Counted from the stretch's first letter, positions 23,958-35,064 are shown. The stretch is 64,000 bases of DNA from Schistocephalus solidus (GCA_017591395.1 WEDG01004641.1:1-64000); one strand, 5' to 3'. Numbers and translations: made by a program. Notes: a model not told the origin generated them from the letters alone.

Positions 23958-24480
23958 CCACCGGGAGCCGTGAGTTTAATCACACTTGGGTCAAGTTACC
24001 CGCCCAGCCTACTGCAACGTATGGAATCCACCAATTCTGATACAGCAAGCTGACTGCCCAAGCAGGATTTCCTGGGTCAGAGAATAAGTTAAGAGTATCT
24101 ACCAATATACCAACAATCATCGGTGAATGTAAGACTACTGAACTAAAATGAATAGAGATAGTCTAGGTCTTGATGAGGTAGAAGAAGTTGTAGGGCTCTT
24201 GCACTTGTGCAAGCGTTCCCTTATGTATTCATGCGTTCTTAAAAGAGGGGAAGTGGGCATTCATGAGATACGATGAAATGGCCATTTAGCTGTTTTTCAG
24301 TGTCAACCTTTAATTTTAAGGTGAAACTGGGTAATGCTAGAAATTAAGCCGAAAAATATCAAGCATGGCTTTCACTTACCAGTCAACATGTAAACTCGTG
24401 ATTGCCGTCGAGCTGCTTCCGAGGGTTCTCGTCTGCGGCTCTTAGACACTCATTTAAACTACAATTAATGGTCTACTATA

Positions 24481-24895
24481 AACATGTTAGTAGAAGGTTT
24501 TGGAAGATTTAAATAATTCCTTTGACCCACGTGAAAAACTCGGTGGCCTCGGTAGATGGCCGTTTTTCATAAGTGGGTCAAAGGAATTATTCAAATCTGC
24601 CAAAATCCTCTACTAATTAATTGTGCCTGTTAGTCATCTGGTGGATTCTAGATTGATTGCTTAGGGCAGTCAGCTTGTTGTATCAGAATTGGTGGATTCC
24701 ATACGTTGCAGTAGGCTGGGCGGGTAACTTGACCCAAGTGTGATTAAACTCACGGCTCCCGGTGGGGTCTCGTAGCTCAGTTGGCTAGAGCGTTGGCTGT
24801 ACTAAAGCCTTCTCCTTGCTGGCACCGGTTCGTATACCACCGAGGCCGCCGATTTTTTTACAAGTGGGTCAAAGGAATTAACATGTTAGTAGAAG
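24481..24895 (+). repeat. Inverted tRNA-repeat copy between 16-bp direct repeats
   Basis: The string AACATGTTAGTAGAAG occurs at 24481-24496 and again at 24880-24895, a possible target-site duplication. Between them lies an inverted pair of trailers (about 24497-24545 against 24560-24625, both with GGGTCAAAGGAATTA or its complement). Then follow the family leader and a plus-strand tRNA-like segment. It is opposite in orientation to the tandem pair upstream. Confidence 0.78.
24766..24847 (+). pseudogene. tRNA-like segment, plus-strand copy
   Basis: Box A TAGCTCAGTTGG is intact. The acceptor has one G-T (GGTCTCG with CGAGGCC) and the T-arm is damaged (CACCGGTTCGTATACC). A T7 run follows four bases later. 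It is a decayed relative of the tRNA-like genes at 23570-23957. Confidence 0.75.
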
Positions 24896-24899
24896 AGAT

Positions 24900-26190
24900 G
24901 CGTTGGTTAATTTAGAATCAGGGCGTCAAAAATGCCTAATGCTTTCTTTACCTCAGCTCGTCGCGAACAGCAACTGACGGTAGCGCACGCTTTCTTAGCT
25001 TTCACCCCGTGATGAGTTATTGCCTTTGGGAATGCTGACCACCTCCGAGGAAAAGCAACGTGCAATATGAAGACAAAGTTAATTTAGGCCACGTGTTTAC
25101 ATACTGAAAGGAGGGAGGTAGCGGTTACGCAGAACTTTTCTCGAATGCGGTGTCGTGTAAAGACGGGAAGTTGTTATTTTAATGCTCAGTTGTGTTTACG
25201 CATATAGATGTACTTTTATTAGACACTCGAAATGACATACTTCGAAGCTAATCAATCGAAACTTCTCGACAGCTGTTTCAAAACTTCCTGAGTCGCCCCT
25301 ACCTAGGAAGTGAACTGCTCGACTCGAACTGGACTTACCCAAAAATTTTCAGTATATTTTTTAAAGTTGCTAGGCCGTGCGTTTGAAAAGTGAACCAAAA
25401 GGCAATCAGATAGGATAGGATTAATAACTAATCAGGGCATACGTTTCATTGCTGGCGTTTTACTAGCGTTATTGTATTAGAACTAGAGGAGAGACGGCTA
25501 TGAACAGGATTGGTATGGCGGGTCTAGTGTGTCCTAGTAAAACATTGGGTGTGTGCGACCACCCAAAGGATTCATAAAGATACACAAAGATTTCGCCATC
25601 ACAACTGATCCAGCGAGATTAGTTTACCGTTCACATGATTTCCTGCAAACAATCCGGATCGCCGAACTAGCTTGGGTATGCACAACCCGTTCCATGTCCA
25701 GGGGAGATGAGATGGTAGGTTTAACTTCAGTATTTAAACAATTTAGGGACGTTTACGATCATGCATGAGCGTATAAAACAGAATGAGTTTGCCTCTATAA
25801 CCTATAAACCACAATGAAAGAATACAGCTATCTCGGCCTTTCTGAGTGAGAGCGGTTTTTCGATCTTTTGTTCATTTTCTCATTTGTCTTGGACTTCATA
25901 TCCTGGCCTAGCTACGTTTCCCAGCTTGTCCGCTAAATTTTAAGTGAGACCGAAAGAGTTTGCGTTAAAATTTCCCGAAAAAGCCTTCGTCAAGCGTGCG
26001 GCACGCCCTTATCGACTGGTAATTACAGCTCTCTTCAACCATAATATCTCCTTGCATTGCAAAGCAGCCCGCTAGCACAATCTCGCATAGTTTTTATTTG
26101 ATCTACCGGCTCTGCACACTAAATTTGATGTGCACTAAAGTTATAATACTCATAAAGAGTGGACTTCGAGGCAGTCTTTAATTTAGTATG
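24900..26190. other. No gene seen
   Basis: Short ORFs only and no domain recognised. Confidence 0.4.
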
Positions 26191-26195
26191 GATAA

Positions 26196-26431
26196 CTTAT
26201 ATGGACCCCTGAAGAGGATATGGGAATAACAACAGTTCGCAATACAGGTGTTTTTGCGCCAAATTCCAGGGAAAATAGGATTAGGTTTACTTTTGAGGTT
26301 AGCGCTATGGGTTAGGTTTATATTCGGTCTAGTGTCAGGGTTAGGATACAGGAATATTCACCCTTCATGCAATTATGCCATGGGAGGGAACGTTTCCTAT
26401 TCCCGTATCCTGTTTAGGAGGATCATATAAG
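26196..26431 (+). mobile_element. Short TIR element with telomere-like core, copy 1
   Basis: 236 bp. The left end, CTTATATGGACCCC...GGATATGGGAATA (26196-26228), is inverted at the right end (26398-26431), whose complement starts CTTATATGATCC and contains GGATACGGGAATA. The flanks are TAA on both sides (26193-26195 and 26432-26434), a possible 3-bp target-site duplication. The core carries CCAAATTCCAGGGAAAAT and GGGTTAGG-like repeats. No coding capacity, so MITE-like. A second copy is at 57249-57640. Confidence 0.75.
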
Positions 26432-26434
26432 TAA

Positions 26435-27080
26435 TATTTGCCTTTCATTTTTTGAGATTGGCTCGTTGCTCCTCTGCTTTCCAAGCTGTTCAGTAGGGAT
26501 TGGCACTGAAACGTAAACCTTACTGCGGGACTAGTCTCTAGCCAGACTTAAACTTCGGAAGGCACAGAACCCTCAGAGGAAAACGCAAATGCAACATTGT
26601 ATGATGGGCGTAGAAGTGCAGTGGTGGCCTGAAGACAGCATTTGTCATTTGGATGCGTTTACTATCCGAATGTGAATTGTGTCGTTGTGTCGGAACTAAA
26701 ATGCCATCGGCGAAAGACTGACTTTCCATACGTATGCTGCTTCCGACTGGAATGGACACAAGCAGATCGAATTCTCATCTCAGGTCAAAGTAGTGGTAGT
26801 GGGATCACGAAAACTTGACCGCTTACCAAGTCGCAAAACGACTAAATTAACAATATCACAGTTCCGCCGAATTTTTTGATTTACCTGAGTTATTGCTCTT
26901 TTGACTCGTTGTTATCTTGTACGCGGCCATGTGGCTGCTGCCCCTATCACTCGGGAATAGAAGCAGTTTGGAGTAGCGATCGGATATGTTGCCCCAGCTA
27001 GCCTTAATTCGAAGAAATACCTATTTATGTTAATTCCTCTTCTATTTAATTCATTCCTCGTCACGCCTCTCCAAGTGTTT
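26435..27080. other. No gene seen
   Basis: No recognisable frame. CTTGTACGCGGCCATG near 26920 is weakly similar to the TIR consensus but was not accepted as an element end. Confidence 0.4.
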
Positions 27081-27082
27081 CC

Positions 27083-27190
27083 ATTAGGTTTATCACTCGG
27101 CTTAGGGTCAGAGATTAGTGATAGGGCTAGATTAGAGGTTAGGGTTAGGGCGAGGCTTTAGACCTAGTTTTAGACTTGGGGGTTAGGCCA
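27083..27190 (+). repeat. Degenerate TTAGGG-like block
   Basis: Imperfect telomere-like hexamers on the plus strand, including GGCTTAGGGTCAG and GAGGTTAGGGTTAGGGCG. No flanking inverted repeat was confirmed. Confidence 0.7.
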
Positions 27191-27199
27191 TCAGTGTTC

Positions 27200-28180
27200 T
27201 CAAGTTAAATTATATCTTCCGTCATGGCCATGTCGAGAGTCGGATTTAACGATACGTCCTTCGTGCTTTTTCCATCGATTTGATTGGTCATTTACGGGCT
27301 GGGATCAGTTCGTCTGGGATATCTAACCACTGACCTCGGTGTTCCTTTTTGCCCGCCCGTTTGCAGCTTATAATTTCCCGTATCTTCGATTGCGCGCTTG
27401 TATTTTTGCGCTGTATTGGTGAATTTAAGCAAATGAAGGGCGAGAATAACATTTTTAATCTTGGTTCCTGAAAATAACTCCATTAGTTTCATTTGCCTCA
27501 CCCATAAAATGCCTCACCCTTCCTGTATTGCAGGAGTTCCTGCCTCCAGTTTCTAATTGTGGCTAAAAACCCGATTTTCACCCTTCTCTTCAAAAATTTT
27601 TGTAAAAACAGTGTCCATTTAATGCATATGCCCTGTATTCAACTTTTTTAAAAACGTGCCCAGGCCACAATGGACACAAGATAAATACATAGTTATCGTT
27701 CAGCACATCTCTGGGCTGCACGATGAAAAGAAGTAACATCCGGGAGACTACTTACGGCTCATCTTTATGTCAGTGCAAGACAAAACATGACGCTGCACCC
27801 TGCTGAACCAGCTCCACGTAAACTTGAATGTCGCGTACAGCTTTTTACTGGAGGAGTAGCTACACCGGTCCACTAACTGCGCTCTAAGAAATTGCTCTCT
27901 ATCCCGAACACATAAAATCGTATAACGTAAACCCTAATGATAGATGGTACGACAGAAAAGGCACTGCATATTAAACGTGAATATAAAGAATAATCTATTT
28001 TTAAAAAATGAAAGCGTTCTTCAGTATGTTCTTTTAACTTTTTACAATTTTTTGACCCGAACGATTTGGATTATTTGAACTAAACGCAAAACTAAAAGCA
28101 GGAAAAAGTATTCCTGGATGCATTTGTGAAGGGCGTCTCCTCGCAAATATGACTCCCTGAATGGTTAGTGTTTAGTGGCC
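27200..28180. other. No gene seen
   Basis: AT-rich with short ORFs only. Confidence 0.4.
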
Positions 28181-28189
28181 TAAATATGG

Positions 28190-28450
28190 GCCCATGTTGC
28201 ACCGCTGAGCCACGCACGAATACATGCACGTGCGCACCAGTGGTTATTTTGTCCTCGCCAATCCCGGCTGTCCAAACCGGCCAATCATCTTCAAGGCTGA
28301 CTCACACATGGCCCCGCCATCGTCTCGCACTTCAGACGGTGCTCTCGCGGCTGCGGACGTGCCCTCGTCCGACAGACAACTTCTTCCAACCCCTTCTCCA
28401 ATTGTTCTGTACAGAATACCCTATCCTCCCCACTGACATCCCACTTCTTC
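28190..28450 (+). repeat. Dispersed repeat (family C), plus copy
   Basis: Homologous to the complement of 41575-41840. Shared blocks include ATCTTCAAGGCTGACTCACA, GGACGTG(C/T)CCTC(A/G)TCCGAC, CAACTTCT(T/G)CCAAC and CAGAATAC. The open frames over it differ in the two copies, so it is probably non-coding, perhaps a SINE or an element end. Confidence 0.75.
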
Positions 28451-28884
28451 TCTTCTCATATGGAACCGGGCCTGAAGATCGCTGCCGCGACAAGCGCGCA
28501 CACCTGGTGTTTGCGTATTACCGCAGAGACAGATATAAAACAGAGTATGTTTACTGAAAGTGTGGGACCTTTGATCAGCAAGCAACGCACTCGCAACTGC
28601 ACCGCGGTCCCATGCTACGTCGGCTGAAATAAGATCGACTCAGTTACCTAAGCATAGTGTGTGCAATCACCCAAACCCAATCGCAAGGCGGAAACTGAGG
28701 ACTACTGTTCCGCAGGCAGGATAAATCAGTGTACACCATTCCCAGGGAAGACGCTACAGTGAAACGAAATTCGATGACGACCGATATATTTTGCCAAGTG
28801 TGCGAGAATTGAATGCAGATCTGCACACGACAGAAGGTACAGTAGCTGGCCTATTGCAGGAATGTTAACCAGAAGTCTGAAGAG

Positions 28885-29155
28885 GTGTTTTCGATGGTGG
28901 ACGGAGGCTCACCGATCGGTTGTGGAACTTGTCCCGTTGTGCCTTGGGCTATCCATCGAGCCCCCCCAGCAGCCACTCAGTAGCTAGTATACCATAGACA
29001 GAAAGACGTTACCGACAAAGGTAAGGGAAACTAGAATGGCAGTTTCCGACTTATTAACCGTCATCAGCCAGTCATTCCCAACCCCAGATGTTTAAACAAC
29101 TGAGGCTAGAGTGTTGGACTTCCGACGAGCAGGGCGCGGGTTTGAGCGTTTTTTA
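28885..29155 (+). repeat. tRNA-derived SINE-like repeat (family B), copy 2
   Basis: Body blocks GCCTTGGGCTATCCATCGAG, CCCCCAGCAGCCACTCAGTAG, GGCAGTTTCCGAC and GTCATCAGCCAGTCATTCCC match copies 1 and 3. The tRNA-like part (29101-29149, GTTGGACTTCCGACGAGC then GGGTTTGAGCG) is on the plus strand, opposite to the other copies, and runs into a T6 tract. Confidence 0.6.
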
Positions 29156-29159
29156 GGCT

Positions 29160-30285
29160 ACCAGAAAGAAGTTCTTTCAAAATTTGGCATTTTGTGATGT
29201 CCGAAATATGCTGCGATTATTTGGCGCAATAATCGGCATTACAACACCACTTAAGTAGTTCCTTCTAACTGAAGACACATTTCGGATTTTTGTGAATATT
29301 TCATAGGTAGGCCAGCTACTATAAGTTTTGTTTGCCAGACTCTGAGATTCTGCCGCTATTTTCCTATCAGTGGGCGTCAACTAATTTGTCCTGGCAAGAG
29401 GCACCAATTTTTGTGTTCAAATCAGTTTGAATGGGTCCGTGCTCCGATGCTAAGAGGGGTTGGTTTCAATAATACCGTCGTAATCACCTGTTTACAGAGG
29501 TCTGCCAGTCAAAGGCAGCACTTTGAAGTATTGAGTTGGAGGCTTTCGAAGGTTCCTTAGAATTAACTCTTACGCTAGTAGCTACATCAGGTAATATCTG
29601 GTCTTAGGTGATCAGTTTAAATGGGTTGGGGGATGGAGCTTGACTAATACAACCATTTATTGAATTAAAAAGTTGCCATTATCAAATTACACGATAATTA
29701 GGAAAGAACTGAACCTTGTTGCCCTAATAAAGTGTGTAAATTTTGTGTTCTGTGAGGAAACGAGGGGTTCAAAAAGAGAATAAGAACATGAGCTGCTGCG
29801 AAGTCAGCTAAGCCGAATTCTTGCAGAGTTCATTTATAGGCCTGTCGGAGACAAAAGCACTTCAGTTATGAGGATAGACCCGGGACTGACAGGTTGCTCA
29901 TTTGACTGTGAGTGAAAAGGGAAGAAAAAGGAAGTTGAAGTAACGAAAAAACTGAACTATAACCAGAGAGTTGAAATCATGAAAGGAATGTGATTGGTAA
30001 TCGACATTGGTACGTTGAGGGGCAAGATTATTTCTCCTGCAGGCCCATTTCCTGTGCTGGAACACACAGGCAGTCCCTTCGAGTCTTCGGACTAGTCTTC
30101 AGTTGCAAACAGACAAAGACAAAAGCTGACGCAAGAGACTGGGATTAGAGCATGTTATCGCACCGTTGTGCATCGAGACTGCCGGTCCACTGATAATGAG
30201 ATTGGATGCAGTGGTAGACGTGACATGAACCATCGTCCTACACGTGCCCCACGTATGTGCATCAATAGTTAAGGTATTTTCGTTG
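29160..30285. other. No gene seen
   Basis: Short ORFs only, between two family-B copies. Confidence 0.4.
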
Positions 30286-30289
30286 ATGA

Positions 30290-30547
30290 AAACTCACCAC
30301 TCTTTAAAGGAACTCACTCGTCCAGTTCTGCCTTGGGGCTCGTTCTCGAGCCCCGCCAGCAGTCGAAAAGTGGCTAGTACTAGTAGAGGCAGATTAACAA
30401 TTCCAAAAAGGCAAGGGAGTCTTGAATGGTCATTTCTGGCTCATTAGCGGTCATCGGTTAGTTAGACCCAAGCACAGGTAGTGCCCCACACGAAGCTCAA
30501 ACCCGTAACCACTTGCTTAGAAGTCAAACGCTTTAACCATTGAGCGC
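30290..30547 (-). repeat. tRNA-derived SINE-like repeat (family B), copy 3
   Basis: Contains the hairpin GGGGCTCG-TTCT-CGAGCCCC (about 30334-30353), then GCCAGCAG, TCATTTCTGGCTCATTAGCG and GTCATCGGTTAGT. A minus-strand tRNA-like segment follows (30492-30547) with a decayed B box on the plus strand (GCTCAAACCCG). Confidence 0.6.
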
Positions 30548-30799
30548 AAAAAACTCATAACAACCCGACTGACCCCAATTTTCGTCTGACGCAACAGCTA
30601 CGCAACCAAATTTTGGGGACATTAGGAGCCACACGAAGGCTGTAGCCGGAACATTGACAGTACAACTTCTCTCAGGAAGATGTCCATGAACAACGTTTGA
30701 TGCATGAGGAAGTCGCGTACTCACTAGGAGATAGTTACACCGACCGGCAAGTTCGCAAGTAACAGTCCGACCTTCGATTCCGGCGAGACTCACCGTGTG

Positions 30800-31080
30800 C
30801 CTCACACCAAGGTCGTGAAGGGACGGTGAATTGATTTGGCTTTCGTTGCTGCCACCGCACTCTCTCCTCCTCCCCCACCTGAGCCCGGTGTCCTGAACAA
30901 GTCAAAACGATTGAAGGCAGGAGAGGACGCAGGCACCTGGCGCTGCCGGATCCCCTCCTAAACGTGCCGCCACACCTGACTTGGATCCCACGGAGTGGGA
31001 GTGCCATAGAGGTCACATTAAGAAGGAGTCATTGCAGTCTGACACTCAGTTCACTAGTTGGCCATCCAGCTCCAAAAGCC
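30800..31080 (-). repeat. LINE-tail repeat, minus copy
   Basis: The complement matches the tail family at 48.5-50 kb. Plus-strand blocks are ACTCTCTCCTCCTCCCCCAC, GGATCCCACGGAGTGGGAGT, GCCATAGAGGTCACATTAAG and GTCATTGCAGTCTGAC. No LINE coding sequence is attached. Confidence 0.8.
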
Positions 31081-31084
31081 GGAG

Positions 31085-31320
31085 AGGGAGCAGGTGGTTG
31101 GCATGACGAGAACTCTCATCTAAGCATGCCACCACACCGACTCGGATCCCAACTGAGTAGGAGTGTCATTTAGGTCAAATTAGGAAGGAGGCATTGCAGC
31201 CTGACTCTCAATCCACCAATCGGTCACTCTACACCAACACACACTGGGCTTACTGCGAGATCCGAAGTACTAGATCAGTTGGGAAATTTCCTAGACGTGG
31301 CTTCTAGCACACCGTTATGG
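31085..31320 (-). repeat. LINE-tail repeat, second minus copy
   Basis: Directly follows the previous copy and repeats its middle part: TCGGATCCCAACTGAGTAGG, GGAGGCATTGCAGCCTGACT and CACTGGGCTTACTGCGAGAT. The two copies are in tandem, resembling the tandem tail seen behind the LINE at 48-50 kb. Confidence 0.75.
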
Positions 31321-31324
31321 ATTC

Positions 31325-32950
31325 AAGCGGGTCAGATTATTTATACTTGGAAGTCTGCACTGCGATAGTCGACCAAACGCTCTTTTTCCGCTCACAGACA
31401 GCATTCTACTGTTCCAGCTGGTCACGTTTTGGCGCGGGACATGAGGAAATGACTGACCTGGCCATTAATCTCGCCTATTCGTGTCACATACATGACCTGG
31501 CTCCCCAAACTCCAGCATTTAAATCTAAAGCGGACTAGTGTTAGCGGTCCGTGGGGGTATTATGCGGAAATTGGGGGAGGGAAGGGGCTTTTAGTTTGTT
31601 TGATCACTTCGGCCATAAGTTGAATATCTGCGAGTCACGGTCAGCGTGCAGATGACGCCATCCCAGCATTTCATTAGGGCACCTTTTCTTGTCTGGTTTC
31701 CCTGCGGGAGCAAGCATTGTTGTCTCTACATAGGGTTGCTTAGACACCCCAAACGACTGCCGAACACTACTATGGGACACGGAGTTATTTAGTGGAAGAG
31801 TGACCCACGTTAACCTGTGCCGCCCTAAGCGACTGTAGGTCGCCTTTTCCGTAGGCCTTTTTGAATGGCAGGGAATGGAGAGGGGGGAGTAGGAGAGATA
31901 AAAAGCGCATCGGATGCCCTCCCCTGGTTTAGCCTGTCAGTCTAGGCGGCTACCGGCATGTGGCCGCTAGGCTGAACCTAGCTTCGAGAAGGCACAGATG
32001 AGAGTTGGGTGCCTGTTATGGGACGCTAGGGGTAGTCACCAACTGTATGAGGAAAATAATATGACCTACTACGACCTTCACGGCTGAACCCTCTAAATGG
32101 ACATCTCTAGACCCCATACGCACCCATCCACGCACGTGCTGGTACCTCAACCGCATTGCCTACACTATCGAAGCTTTGCACTTGGCCACACGTACAGGTG
32201 AAGAAAGAGCTGTCACGACCTAGTTTTAAGTCACTAGTTCAAGGTATTCAACCCGTTAGCAATACCCCCACATCTGCATAGCCATCCCAGGTGGACTGTA
32301 TGGAGAAAAGTCGCACATAATTGCCCCACTCTCTTTCTCTCTCTCTCTGCCCTCATTGTGGCGTATCACGACTGCGTATAACCTACCGGAGATGAGATCG
32401 GACGTGCGACAACCCAGCCATTTCATCCCCGTATTTCGTGTGCCACTCACCCATTGACACCTCAGTTGGCACGAATCACATTTTTATCGGAGCCCTGTCC
32501 TATAGCGGAAAGGTTGCCACAGCTTTAGTCCAGGGGGTGGAATGCGAAGGGTAAAAGCGAAGCATCGAAGATTAGGGTGAATATAGTTTTCGGAAGTATG
32601 CTAAGTTTTTGTTGCTAGTTATGGTTAACCTTTGCTCTGTCGTACTTGCATATGTTGACGCATGCGGGAGACCAAGGTAGTTGACAAAGGCAGAACTATA
32701 GATAAGACTTATTATGCACTCAATTTCAATTAACTCTTATGAAAAACAACATGAGGGGAAAATTTATTAAAATGTGGAGCACTCTGCTCCAGTCGTAAAA
32801 AAATACAGAAATGTTTATTTCTCGAAAAAACCTTCCATATGATCCTGTGAAATCTACCTTCACGACTGAAGGACACAACGTCTGGGGTGCCTGCGTCACT
32901 TAAAAGTCATAGATGGCGTTGAGTTTCGATTGCGCGTTAATGCATGTCCC
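31325..32950. other. No gene seen
   Basis: Short ORFs only. A short CT-rich tract lies at about 32331-32349. Confidence 0.4.
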
Positions 32951-32959
32951 ATTCCCTGG

Positions 32960-33490
32960 TGTGTGGGAGACGGCGGTGAGAATGAAGTTGTCGCCACTCA
33001 GCGCATACTCTCCACTATAACCAATTTGCTACGCTGGAATCTATCACGGTGATCTGAAATCCATGGCATAGGAGTGCTGCCAACTGACAGGGTAACTTGA
33101 TTCCCCTCTCATGACAGCGAATCCAAATGCAATGGCTGCTTCTTAATTGAGCCTCTATGGCACTCCCGCTCAATTGGGAGCCAAGCCGTCCCTCTGTTGT
33201 TTTCGTAAAGTCCTGGTTCATTGTGCGCTTACCAGGCGTGTGTGTGTGGCACGCGCAGTCGGGTTGTTTAGCTCTGCCAGTCACTGCACCCGATTCCACC
33301 TCCGGTATTTTTAGCTCTGTCCTGACACTGAACCTGAGAGCGAGGATGAAAGCGTGTGGGATATACAGCGCAAACTCACTATCACTATAAACGAACTCAC
33401 GCGCAAGTCCTGGTCCCTGCGTTGGCCTTGCTATGGGGCACAAGGAGGATATTGTCCAAATTGACGGTCGAACTGTCAGGCCAATGTTTA
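32960..33490 (+). repeat. Degenerate LINE-tail repeat, plus copy
   Basis: Blocks CACTCAGCGCATA, CTATCACGGTGATCTGAAAT, TGCAATGGCTGCTTCTTAAT, GGCACTCCCGCTC, ACTCACGCGCAAGTC and ACGGTCGAACTGTC match the tail family in order. It is more diverged than the 48-50 kb copies. Confidence 0.7.
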
Positions 33491-33499
33491 AGCATTAGG

Positions 33500-34185
33500 G
33501 CAGAAAACTGGTCGCCAGATGGACTTTTAAGCGCCAGGATGTGGCCTTGTCCTCAGAGGTGTGTGTGCCCTTTCCTTCGTCGTCCTCGACGCAAACTACG
33601 AGCTAGGACGGGAGCGCATGAGGACATGAGAGCATATGCTCGTCACGGGGTTGCGTGTTACCCCCTCTCCCCTACCCATCCGCCAGGGATTTTGGTTGGT
33701 GTAGTGTTTCCTATTTTAAGTGAAACAATGCCTCGTCTACAGCGGAGGTGCGGAAGAGGAGGGCTGCAGAACGATTAAGGCTGCGACAGATTTATTCGCG
33801 AAAATTACCACGGCACGGATTTAAATGCATTTCTGACCCCTCGGGACTCGAAATTAAAAATAAATTGTCCCACATTTTATATGCTCTACTTCTTGACGGT
33901 TTCGACAGCGGGTGGAGGCACAAAGTGCTAGGTCGCCTTGGTTATGTGTTGCTTGCATTCGGTTATCTCTGCACTCATTAACGAGGTATCACCTACGATG
34001 AAAGCAATAGGCATGTGCTTCACGTTAAGCAGAGCTCGCCGCTGGTGCATATTTAAACAAGAATCCGAATTTAGCTTCCACCCAATTCATATGATTTCTA
34101 GGCATCCTTCCATTACAAACCTTCAGCAAAACAGAAGTCTAGTCGAGCACCGGGAAAATTTGTTTATTATTCTGGGCTTGTGCCG
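33500..34185. other. No gene seen
   Basis: Frames of up to 140 codons overlap the end of the preceding repeat and show no recognised domain. Confidence 0.4.
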
Positions 34186-34195
34186 AGGTACCAGA

Positions 34196-35064
34196 CTAAT
34201 TGATCTTTGGCAATCTTGTAGCGTTTCCTTTACGGCGTCGACATTGGCACCAGGAGCAGTGGCCATTTACGCGTTCTCCGCGTGCACGATAAAGGCTCAA
34301 CACCAAATATGGAGCAGGTAGGTCGTTGCCCTTTTTGATTGATTGAGGGCCGGAAAACCATGACTCGAGCAGTTCGTGGCTCACGCGTTTGTCACCTCTA
34401 GTGAGAATTTTGGCTTCATCAAACTTGAATGTGTGGCCGGGTCCCGTAGAAGGAGCCACGACTTGAGGGCTGACGTCGTTCCTTTTCACTGCTGCCGCGT
34501 GCTCGGTCATTCGCGTTCACAGTAGTCTTCCAGTTTTCCGTAACAGTTTCTTTGTCCACAACTACACCAGAGCCGAAAAACGACCACAGATGTTTGTTGC
34601 CGTGGCAGTGGGTTTTTTGGCCTCATGATCTGACGCCTTATGGTTGCCTCTGGTCTGTGTGCAACTCCAACGCCAAGGGGTATGAGAAGGCGGCTGACGG
34701 CTTCCGAGAACTTCTTCACGTACGGTAGAACTCGCCAAAATTTGGGGCTGGCGGGATTTGGTCTCTCGTCTCGCTTGCGTAGGCACTGGTTGACGAAGTT
34801 GCGTGGGTAGCCATTCCCTCTTAACAGCCGTCGAAAATATTGTAATTCGGCAGCCTTGTCTTCCGGTCCAGTACAGTGTGTCTTTATGCGCAAATGCCTT
34901 GGTGGCCCATTGGGTGGTTGCTGTTGTTACTAAATATTTGCGTCGTGGTTGTCACCTTCCTGAATACTTTGGTTTTTAGGCCACCACCATCTTTGCGGCA
35001 GACAAGGACATCAAGGAAAGCCACTTGGTTGTTCTCCTCTTCCATTCACATGCTATCTGTATAA
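34196..35064 (-). pseudogene. Penelope-like element, C-terminal RT linker and GIY-YIG region
   Basis: The minus strand reads MEEENNQVAFLDVLVCRKDG (about 35045-34985), then KVFRKVTTTTQIF and NSNHPMGHQ. A 128-codon frame (34893-34507) follows with LRGNGYPRNF, LPYVKKFSEAVSRLL, GVGVAHRPEATIRRQI and CSCGQRNCYGK. The next frame (34510-34196) has EHAAAVKRND, GHTFKF, KRVSHELLESWFSG and NDLPAPYLVL. This order (palm end, AHRP linker, Cys-rich GIY-YIG nuclease) is characteristic of Penelope-like retroelements. At least two frame changes occur and the main RT is missing. The same family as the copy at 36.4 kb. Confidence 0.82.

Larger units (their letters stand above)
23511..24074 (-). repeat. Tandem pair of 306-bp tRNA-bearing units
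   Basis: Unit 1 is 23511-23816. Unit 2 starts at 23817 and is cut at about 24074. Over the 258 shared bases I count two differences: A/G at the T-arm edge and a one-base T indel in the anticodon region. In the tRNA sense each unit is a ~160-bp leader, a tRNA-like gene, a T5 run, and a trailer with CACAAGTGGGTCAAATGA. Near-identity implies a recent duplication or gene conversion. Confidence 0.9.

Noticed and set aside
23838..24053. 71-codon ORF across the tRNA unit
   Set aside because: It lies over a tRNA-like gene with intact pol III boxes and is cut by an indel relative to the tandem twin.
26917..27190. Another full TIR element around the 27.1 kb telomere-like block
   Set aside because: A weak CTTGTACGCGGCC match at the left has no partner at the right, so only the repeat block was annotated.
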